A DNA stretch of 64,000 nucleotides from Geitlerinema sp. PCC 9228 (GTDB taxonomy: Bacteria > Cyanobacteriota > Cyanobacteriia > Cyanobacteriales > PCC-9228): the NCBI RefSeq assembly GCF_001870905.1, contig NZ_LNDC01000101.1, positions 1 to 64,000 of the forward strand. The letters run 5' to 3'. The notes beneath the pieces were generated by a model that worked only from the letters and a program-made list of their open reading frames with translations, ran no database searches and was not told where the DNA came from. Position numbers and translations under genes: made by a program. Shown here piece by piece: positions 52,911 through 62,400 of this stretch; position 1 is the first letter of the stretch, and each line of letters opens with the position of its first letter.

Positions 52911-55607
52911 TTAGCGATCGGAATTTTCTTCGCTGTCAGTGCTGCAATCTGGTCGTTCCAAGCGCAACCAATACCCGTAAGGAATTATATGACGGGGATT
53001 TATCACCAGTTCTACCGTACCATCGTCCCGTCGCACCCAACCTTGTGCCTCTTGGATTTTGGCTGAAGTTGTCGCTGCCATCTCCTGGTTGATGCTTTCT
53101 CTGGGAGTCGGCGGCAAACCACCCCGTCTGGCATTGACAAACTCCGTTTCCTGACCGGCGATTTTGCAAGGATTTGCTGGCACGTCTGGCAGTGGCGGTA
53201 CGGTGGGTAGGACCAACCCTTGCGTGGGATCGAACTCTGGCGTATTAATTTCCACAATACCGCTAAATTTGGGTCCAAGTTCGGAGGAAGCAGTAATATC
53301 GCTTTGGGGAGTTTGTTGGTTGCGAAATTCCGTACCGTAAATTCCTTGGGTATTGATAACGACCCGACCACCAAAATTATTCACAGCATCGGCAGTAATA
53401 TCGCTGTTTTCCAACGCTACTAACGTATCGGTATCTACTTCAATGTTGCCGCCTTGAGAATCCCCTTGAGCGTCGGTGTTGATACGGCTAATTTCTCGCA
53501 AGCGCAAGTCGCTACTGTCGAGCATAATATTACCGCGATCGCCAGATATGGTTGTGGCTTCCAAAATCCCTTGTTCTAAATGCAGTTCGTCGGCGTTGAC
53601 AATCAAATTTCCAGCATTGCCAATGTTCGATGCTTCTATTGCCGGGATTTCTGCATTTTCTCGCGGTTGCGTACCGCTTACCGAAACTTTACCGCCATTG
53701 CGAATGCTCAAACGTTCGGTTGCAATTTCTAGATTTCCTGCCGGACCTACATTTTGCGTTTGAGTAAACAAACCGCTAGAAGTATTTTGCAGATTGGTTC
53801 CTTCAACCTCTAAAAGTTCCTCAACGCGAATGAAGGCTTTTCCTCCCTCTCCTTCGCTAGCAGCGATCGCAGAAACTTGTCCTCCTCCCAGAATACTCAT
53901 ACGTTCTGCATTAATTTCTAGAGTACCGCCTTTTCCCGAACCTAAGGTAGCACTGGATAGCAAAGCACTATTTGTGACGAGCAGTTGTTCTGTGTCAATA
54001 GTCAAATTGCCACTCTTTCCAGAAGCTTCTGTTTGAGTAAAAATACCACTAGGAACATCGCGATCGCTTCTCCCCGATACTTGTACGAGTTCAGAAGCAC
54101 GAACGTGAAGGTCACCAGCATTGCCACTTGCAAGAGTTATCGTACTAACCTGAGCGCCACCTTGTGCCAACATCCGCTGGGTGTGGATAGTAATATTACC
54201 GCCATTGCCTTTAGAGTTGGCTTCAGCATTAGAAAATAAGCCGCTAGAAAACCGCGACTGTATAGCGGTTCCAGTTAGTTCTATAGAGTTCGCATCTATG
54301 GTAATATCGCCGCTTTCCCCTAAACCAGAAGTTGCCGTTGTTATTTGCGCACCTTCGCGCAAAATCAACCGATTGGCACGAACGTTAATATGGCCACCAC
54401 CACTTACATTATTTGTATTAGCAAAAAAACCACTTCCGGAAGCCAAAGCTTCACTTATTAAATAACCTTGTAGTGCAATCGTACCTTCAGCACGTACAGT
54501 TATATTACCTGCTTGTCCTTGGCTGTTACCTAAAGCAGAAACTGATACTTGTCCGCCATTTTGAAAGGTGAGGTTGTTAACTTCTATCTCAACATCACCG
54601 GCATTTCCCGATCCTTCTGTTTCAGCCAGAATGCCGCTAGGAAACTGACCGTTGGCAGTGGTGCCGCGCAATTCTAGCGTTTCCGTAGCATCCACTGTTA
54701 CAGTTCCACCCGATCCGGGACCACGATTCGTCGCTTGAATCAGAGAACCATCAGTTATTTCTAAATTACGACCTGATAGGTGAATGGCACCGCCATCCGC
54801 ACCACTGGTTTCAATTGCGCTCCCTTGAGCAATATTGATATCGAGAAAGCCGTTTGTGCGTTCGTAGCTAACTCCCCACCCATTAGCCAGCCTATCCAAA
54901 CCAACCGTCGTTTGACTGGCTACACTACCCAACTCAATACGCCCTTCTGGTGCTACTATAGCTGTGCCGGCTTCTAGGGAAATATTTCCTCCCAACAAAC
55001 CAATTGTTTGCGTAGGAGACACTTGTAATAAAGAACTTTGAGCTTGAATGTTGCCTGGATTCTTGCCGTATTGCAAACCAACGGGTACGCTTACTGTTAG
55101 CAATGGTTTTGAATGCGTTTCCTGAGCGCGAAACTGAGTACCATCTGCAAAATGAATGCTTTCTGCAGTGCTAGCCAAAAAAGAACCGCCAATATTGAGG
55201 CGAGCGTTTGGACCAAAGGAAATGCCATTGGGATTGAGCAAAACCAGACTGGCGGCATGGTTGGCACTTAAAACACCATTAATATTAGAAACAGAGTCGC
55301 CGGTAATACGGCTAAAAATTGTGCGTATTTGTGGTTGGTTTTGAAAAATGGCTGTGGTTCCAGCTGGAACGGAGAACGTTTCAAAACTGTGAAATAAATG
55401 TTGGCCTGCTTGCGTTCCTCCTTCAATAGAGATGGTATTCTCTTGTGTAGTTACGGTAGACGGTTGAGATAAAGTTGTATCTGGAACCACTTGTGCGATG
55501 CTACAAGTTGGAAAGAAACCAATTACAGTGACAGCGCTACAAGATAACCCTGCAATCAAAGAGGTTCTATATGTATGTAGCCGATCGCTGATGGTCGTAA
55601 AAAGCAT
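52911..55607 (-). CDS. Filamentous hemagglutinin-type exoprotein (two-partner secretion)
   Basis: 898 residues from the ATG at 55607, chosen because it gives a signal peptide (LIAGLSCSAVTVIGFFPTCS); the frame is open to 55685. The TPS (haemagg_act) domain has HSFETFSVPAGTTAIFQNQP, NINGVLSANHAASLVLLNPN and GISFGPNARLNIGGSFLAST. A long beta-helix of similar units (GNAGDLHVRASELVQV; GGTLEINAERMSILGGGQ) fills 200-790. The C-terminal region has NPCKIAGQE..F and RRGGLPPTPRE, common in cyanobacterial members. It should be secreted through a TpsB barrel, which is not in the window. It is probably an adhesin or surface fibre. Confidence 0.9.
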   Translation of the reverse strand: MLFTTISDRLHTYRTSLIAGLSCSAVTVIGFFPTCSIAQVVPDTTLSQPSTVTTQENTISIEGGTQAGQHLFHSFETFSVPAGTTAIFQNQPQIRTIFSRITGDSVSNINGVLSANHAASLVLLNPNGISFGPNARLNIGGSFLASTAESIHFADGTQFRAQETHSKPLLTVSVPVGLQYGKNPGNIQAQSSLLQVSPTQTIGLLGGNISLEAGTAIVAPEGRIELGSVASQTTVGLDRLANGWGVSYERTNGFLDINIAQGSAIETSGADGGAIHLSGRNLEITDGSLIQATNRGPGSGGTVTVDATETLELRGTTANGQFPSGILAETEGSGNAGDVEIEVNNLTFQNGGQVSVSALGNSQGQAGNITVRAEGTIALQGYLISEALASGSGFFANTNNVSGGGHINVRANRLILREGAQITTATSGLGESGDITIDANSIELTGTAIQSRFSSGLFSNAEANSKGNGGNITIHTQRMLAQGGAQVSTITLASGNAGDLHVRASELVQVSGRSDRDVPSGIFTQTEASGKSGNLTIDTEQLLVTNSALLSSATLGSGKGGTLEINAERMSILGGGQVSAIAASEGEGGKAFIRVEELLEVEGTNLQNTSSGLFTQTQNVGPAGNLEIATERLSIRNGGKVSVSGTQPRENAEIPAIEASNIGNAGNLIVNADELHLEQGILEATTISGDRGNIMLDSSDLRLREISRINTDAQGDSQGGNIEVDTDTLVALENSDITADAVNNFGGRVVINTQGIYGTEFRNQQTPQSDITASSELGPKFSGIVEINTPEFDPTQGLVLPTVPPLPDVPANPCKIAGQETEFVNARRGGLPPTPRESINQEMAATTSAKIQEAQGWVRRDDGTVELVINPRHIIPYGYWLRLERPDCSTDSEENSDR

Positions 55608-55767
55608 TCTGGGATATCGATGTCTATACGAAAATGTTATTTGTGTTTGTAGGAACACAGATGCTTGGCTGGCACCAAACCACATTAAGGATAAATGAAT
55701 TAAGCAAATAAATCAAGAACCGCAATTTATATCTATATAGAGGCGATTCGCGAATCGCCTCTACAGC

Positions 55768-56379
55768 TTAGGACATGGTTTCTCGAAAGCGAGATTTGAT
55801 AAAGCATCCCATCGCGATCGCGCCTAACACGAAAACTCCTAGTAGAGAAGAGGATTCGGGGATATCTTGAGAAGAAGCAGGTTCCGAGTTTTGGAAATTG
55901 ACACTTTCAATACTGGTTATTTCATATTCGCTATTCGCAAACAAACCATGTAAAACACTATCATCGTAAACCGGATTGTCACTTTCAAAACGTGAAACCA
56001 ATCCTACTCGCTCGAATAGAGAAGAAAATTCCTCGTGCGGTTCTAAAGCTAATGTAACGTAGCTGCTAGAATTAACTTCACTGGAATCGACCGGAACTAA
56101 AACCGGACCACTATTATCGCTCTCTGATGAAAGCAGCTTGAACCAATTCAGATCCTCGGGGTCTTGTTCCATAAACCAGTTAAAGCTTTCATCGACGTCG
56201 ATGCCCCACCAACCGGTAGCAGGAGTAGCTACCCATCCCCAAATGCCATCAAGAGAGGTGGTTTCGTTGTTACTTGTAGAAGCTAGAGACAGCGAAAAAC
56301 CTCGCATGGAATGAATCTCTGATTGGTGAACTCTTAGTTCGCGGGTGTTGACTCTTGCTAAGCTGTGTAGTTGTGCCAT
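55768..56379 (-). CDS. Small protein with PEP-CTERM-like tail
   Basis: 203 residues from the ATG at 56379, which has GGAGGT nine bases upstream; a TTG at 56418 would add a hydrophobic leader MFFLLFVIGG. The body (WGWVATPATGWWGIDVDESF; NWFKLLSSESDNSGPVLVPV) is not a family I recognise. The end IPESSSLLGVFVLGAIAMGC followed by FIKSRFRETMS resembles a PEP-CTERM tail: Pro-Glu motif, helix, basic end. The missing signal peptide from the best start is odd for such a tail. It lies 62 bases behind the giant S8 gene and before the exoprotein gene, probably in one transcript. Confidence 0.6.
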   Translation of the reverse strand: MAQLHSLARVNTRELRVHQSEIHSMRGFSLSLASTSNNETTSLDGIWGWVATPATGWWGIDVDESFNWFMEQDPEDLNWFKLLSSESDNSGPVLVPVDSSEVNSSSYVTLALEPHEEFSSLFERVGLVSRFESDNPVYDDSVLHGLFANSEYEITSIESVNFQNSEPASSQDIPESSSLLGVFVLGAIAMGCFIKSRFRETMS

Positions 56380-56441
56380 TTGAGTTGAACCTCCAATAAC
56401 AAATAACAAAAAGAACAAAAATCGTTTGGTTTGCTAGTTTT

Positions 56442-59400
56442 TTAGCGGAAATACATCGTCCAGGCATCATTTTTGCCTTGATGCGTTCCACCAAAATTAC
56501 TCAACGTATCTCCTGCCAAGAAAAGACCAGCACTACTCATAGCCAAATCTTGTGCTTTCTCGGTATTGGCAGTGCCGGCTTGTTCCCACCATTGCAAAGC
56601 ACCATCGTGGTTGTATCGAGCGATAAACACATCTTCTTTCCCGGCGGGTGTATCGGCAACTTGACCTCGGGTATGACCGGTTAAGTAAACATTACCCAAC
56701 TCATCCGCCGCTACACCGGTAGCGCGATCGCTTTCTGGGGTACCCAAAATACGCCTCCAATTTAAATTGCCATCAGCCTGAAACTGAGCGACCCATGCAT
56801 CGCCTTTACCAAAATAAGTTCCTCCTAAATCCGAGCGATCGCCATGAATAGCCCCCCACCAAGCGTCATAGTCGGCCATCCAATCGTCATTATCGCCATC
56901 AAAGGTTTCTCCCATCCAGCCTTTGGTACTACCTGACAGGTAGATATCGCTATGAGCGTTGGCACTAATGCTTTGCGACTCATCCCAAGCCACAGTTCCT
57001 AATTGCTTGGTCCATTGTTGGTTGCCATTGATATCGTACTTGGAAATCCAAGCATCCGTATCATCTGCCTGGCTATCGGCTAGTTGCTTTTTCTCATTGG
57101 CAAGGGATGCCAACTGACCTTCCGTTTGTCCGGTGAGGTAGACAGAACCATTGCCATCTAAAGTAATGTCATTGGCTTCATCCCAAGCCTTGCTGCCTAA
57201 CTGCCGTACCCAAGTTTGGTTGCCGTTGGTGTCGTATTTTGCCAGCCAAGCATCCGCCGAACTACCTGGATTTTCCGCCGCTAGATTGCCATAGGTATAG
57301 CCACTGATGTAAGCTTGACCGCTGGCATCCACTGCAATGCTATTGCTAGAGAGTTCGTATAGGGAACCAGACTTATCGTAAATCGACGTATCTAACTCTC
57401 GTTTCCACTGGAGATTCCCCCCATTGTCGTACTTAGCAATCCAAGCGTGGCGTCCGGAACTGTCAGCTGCCAAGTTGCCATCCGTCCAACCAGTAGCATA
57501 AATATTGCCAGCAGCATCTACATCAACATCTGTGGCTTCGTCAAAACCAGAACTTCCCAACTGTTGTTGCCATTGCAAGTTTTGATTGGCATCGTACTTA
57601 GCCACAAACGCATCCCAACTACCGGCATTATTCCCGGCTAGGTCGCCAGAGGTACGACCAGCTACGTAGGAGTTGCCAGCATCATCTGCTGCTATGCCGT
57701 TGTTATATTCCCTTTCGGAACTACCGAGTTGCGTTTTCCCTTTTTGCGAGGGAATTTCATTATCGTAAACGTATACGCTGTCATTAAAATGGTCTACAGC
57801 ATAGTTGGGCTTTTCTCTAATGAAGGGTTCTATATACTCAGTAATTTCTATTTCATTGTCATCGATGGGGTCGATCTGAATTTTATAAGTATCTTCACCA
57901 GCAGGAATCGTTATGGGATTGTCAACTTTTTGATAATCCGTACCATCATTTTCTGTAAAATGCCGCCAAGAATCGTTAAACCACAAATCGACTTCTAAAG
58001 GTTCGCTGAGATCGCCACTGCGAGTGATGGTAAATTCGCCCGGATCGCCATACTCAGAAGCTTTGTTGTCTGTAGCTTCCAGCGAAACGGTATTTTTGTC
58101 ATCGTTGTCCCAAATAGTTATAGGGATGGTGGGGTTCTCGCCCAGGGTATATGAAGGATGTGGCTCTGCTTTAAATTTTAAGGTTTCTTCTCCTTCTACT
58201 TCATCATCATCAATGGGATAAAAAGATAAGTAATTCTCTTGCTTGTGAGCTGGTAGTGTCATTTGTCCGGATAGTTCTTGAAAGTCTTTCCCATTTTCCG
58301 CTTCTCCAGGAAATGAATAGTAAAAGGTAATATCTTCTTCCAAACTGCCAGTCCTTCGAATCAAGAAATGCTCTGCATTTCCAGCTTCTGATGTATAAGC
58401 GTCTGTATGGTAAATATGGGGTTGGCCAGTCCACCAATCACCTAGAAAATGAAGTTGCGGCGGTTCGTTATCCCAAATGGTGACCACATCCATGTTGTCT
58501 GCCCCAATTTCATAGCCATCTTTTTCTTCTAGCTTCAATCTGACTGTTTCCGGCCATTCTGGTTCTCCGTCTTCTAGAGGTTGGATGGGTAGCGTTACAG
58601 AAGATTCCCCTTGGGGAATGGTAATGCTTTTTTCATCGATGGTCTTGTAATCCGTTCCATTGCTAGCTTGGGGACGAGACCAGTGATGTTCCCCTTCGAT
58701 GGTGTAATTCACCGTCAAGGGATTGTGGGTATTGCCGGTACGACTAAAGGTAAACTCACCAGGATCTCCTCCTTCGTTTGCATCCGCATCGGTGGCTTCT
58801 ATAGTCACTGTCGGTTTGCTGCCATACAGATTTAACTGCCACGAGTTCCAGGTTCCATCTTCCTTAAAAGAGTTCTGAGACACCTCGTCTGCAACTCGCA
58901 ACTCCCATTCTCCCTGAGAAGTTTCTCCCCAGTGCGAGGCACTCGTAAATATCCACTTGTTGTAATCTTCTGCTGTCGATGAATTGGGGGTGGCTAGTAA
59001 CGATTCCGTTTCTATGGTTTCTCCCGTTTCTGGATCGGTGTAAGTATGTACCAAAGAAACTTCTAAATCACCTTTGACAGGATGGGAAGCATCAAACATC
59101 ACTTCCGCCGATTCCACAGTGATGTCTTCTTCCATCTGGATGCTATCGTTGAGTTGCTGTCCGTTGTTTGAAATCGTTTGGTTTGGGTGCCTTCCTCCAG
59201 AAGACAGCTTCACTTCCGTACCTACAGGAGTCCAGTCTTGAGCCGCTTCTACGGCAGCTTCGGCATCAATCACCCCAAACCCATAACCGGGATGGAACTG
59301 GTAGCCACCACCGTTGGTTATCCAACCGCTATCTGTTTGCTCTGGGTTGCTGGCTTCTGGTTGCTGGGCAGTTTCAATTAGAATATGCTGTACGTCGCGC

Positions 59401-62400
59401 CAGGTGAGGTCAGGATTGGCATCTAGGATAAGCGAACCAATGCCCGACACTAAGGCGGCAGCGGAAGAAGTGCCACCCGACTGCATGGTATAGTCTCCAT
59501 CTTGGTAATCTGTTTCCGTACCTCCCGGATTGCGTCCCTCACTACCCATCAAGTCAGTGGTGGTGATTGCAGAGTTTAAAGCTTTTTCGATGTCGTCAAA
59601 TTGGGAATTCAACAGCCTATCGGAAGGGGCAGATAACAAAACTGGCGTGCCCATTTCGCTATAATTGGCTCGACTGCCGGTATTATCCACAGCTCCCACA
59701 GCGATGGTGTGGCGGGAATTAGCAAAGGCATTGTAGTTGACACCACCCATGGCCAAACCATCGTTACCAGCACCGAAGACATAAACGTTGCCAGCACCAT
59801 CTCGTCCCTGATTCGCTCCTGTTTCCAATCGATACTCTGCCAGAGGCGAACTCCAGAATGAATTGTTTGGTTTCCAACTGTTGTTGTAAATATCAATGTC
59901 GTTGTTTAGGTAAGATAAGGCATCGGCGATTTGCCAACCGGTGACGGAGTCCTCTCCTGTCAGCCGCAATCCAGCTAGAGAAGCATCCGGTGCGGCACCG
60001 CTACCGCCAATACCATTTCCTCCTGAAGCGGCAGCAATGCCAGCCATAGCGGTCCCGTGAGCTGTTTGGGTAGTTGAATCAGTGTTGTCTGTCTCTGGTG
60101 CCGGATTGTTGTCGTAGGTTCCATCTTGGGTTTCGTTAAAATCCCGACTTAGGTCAGCGCGGTAGTTCTCTTGCAAATCGGGATGGTCGTGTTGGATGCC
60201 GTTATCCACCATGCCGATGGTGGTTTCTTTTCCGGTAACCCCCCGATCCCAAACTTGGGAAACGTTGGTTTCTTCTAAATGCCATTGATTTTTATACAGG
60301 GGATCGTCTTGAGGGGATAGGGATTCCAATTCAGTGGCTACCAGGGGATAGGCAAAATCTATGCCTTGCAAATCCGCCAACCGGTTTTGAATCTGTTCTG
60401 GGGAAAGTTGTTCGGGGAAATGCCAGACGTAGGTGTTGGGAATATGTCCGGTGGCTCCCCAATCTTCTGCTTCAAATAGACGAGCTAATTGGGCTGAAGA
60501 ATAGTTAGAATCAAGACCGACCACCCATTTTTCGGCTTGAGCTAATGCTTCTGGTTGGTGGCTCTCTAAGTCTTGAGAACGCTCAATGGCAAATTTCACT
60601 CGGTCGGACAAACGATCTTGAATGGAACCATCGCTGCCTTCGCGGTTGACGTAATGGACTAGAGACTCACCGCGTTGGGTATCTGTCCAATCGGCATCTG
60701 GTTGCACCAAATCTTCGTAGAGAGCTGTTTCGCCTGTAGCTCCCTGAATTTGGAAGATGAGGTCGTTGTAGTCGCCGTCAAATTTGGAATTTTCCACGGG
60801 AATATCTTCAATGGCAAAGGTATTGCCTTTTCCAGTGATGTCGGCGATTTGTCCAATTTGCGATTGTCCATCTTCGTTGAGGCTGGGTAAGGAAACAATG
60901 GGACGTTGTTTGTCATTCCATGAGGAACTGTCTAAAGCTTCGTTTAATGTGCCATCCGGAACCAGAACCACACCAAATTGTTCTCCCGATTCCATCTCGA
61001 AGGTTTTAATGCCTTGATAGTCGCCTTCACTGCGGTCTTTTTCTCCCAGGGTACCGGTAAACCTGGCTCCTTCTTGACGATCTTCGATAACGACATGACC
61101 TTCACTAGAGTTACTGGCGGCTCGTCGTACGGCTTCTCGCAAGAAGGCTTCTTCTCCCTGCTGTTGGAAGTTCTCCATGCCTTCTAGGTTAAAGATACCG
61201 AGTTCGCTTTCGTAGGAACCAGCATCAAATAGATAGTCAAAGGTAACTTGACCTTGTTCGCCTACTTCAAAGACCCCCGATTCCAGGCTGAATGGCTGGG
61301 AATTTTGGGCATTGCTATTTTCGTTATTTTCTGACTGTTGGCTGTTGCTTTCTTGAGAAGTTTCTACGGATTTTTCTGTTTGGCGATCGCTATTTGGAGA
61401 ATTTTGATTGTCATTGGTGGGTTGGTCGTTGTTTTCCGTTCCCTGGGAAGAAGTGGAATCAGATGATTCTGTTACCTCGTTTTCGGAAGCACCGCGATCG
61501 CTATTCTGTTTTGTTTGAGGTGAAACATCCGATTCCGAATCAGAAGTTTCCGTTAGCTCGGTTTCAGAAGAACCGCGATCGCTATTTGGAGAATTTTGAT
61601 TGTCATTGGTGGGTTGTTCGTTATTTTCCGTTCCCTGGGAAGAATTGGAATCAGATGATTCTGTTACCTCGTTTTTGGAAGCACCGCGATCGCTATTGGG
61701 AGAATTTTGATTGTCACTGGTGGGTTGTTCGTTGTTTTCCGTTCCCTGGGAAGAATTGGAATCAGACGCTTCTGTTAGCTCGGTTTCGGAAGCACCGCGA
61801 TCGCTATTGGGAGAATTTTGATTGTCATTGGTGGGTTGGTCGTTGTTTTCCGTTCCCTGGGAAGAATCGGAATCAGAAGCTTCTGTTACTTCAGTTTCGG
61901 AAGCACCGCGATCGCTATTTTCTTGACTTTGCTCGTTGCTACCATCGCTTGGGTTCTTATCTTCTGCTACAAGTTCGGATTCACTGGAATTCGTTGTATT
62001 TTCCCGAGCATAACTCATTAACTCGCTGGCAGAATCCAACTCCCGCCAATCTTCCTCTTGGTCGATTAATTTATCCAAAGATTCGGCTTCACCGACAGCT
62101 CCCTGAATTTGAAAAATGAAATCGTTATAATCGCTATCGAACCAGTTATGATTTTCTGGTAAATCTTCCATGGCAAAGGTGTTGCCATCGCCGGTAACAT
62201 CGGCAATTTGGGTTAAGTGAAATCGATCGTCGGGATTGGCTGTGGCAAGGGAAAATAGAGGACGTTGGTTGCCATTCATGCTGGGATTTTCAGCAACTTC
62301 TTCGATGCTGCCTTTCGGAACCAGCATCACCGCAAATTTATCCCCCGATTCCATTTCAAAGGTTTGAATGCCGGGATAGTCTCCCTGGTTGCGATCGCTT

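Noticed and set aside
61292-62119. 275-codon plus-strand frame opposite the S8 gene, rich in Trp, Phe and Arg
   Set aside because: It is the antisense reading of the 111-bp Ser/Asn/Glu repeats and follows their periodicity; the sense frame is a clear multidomain protein.
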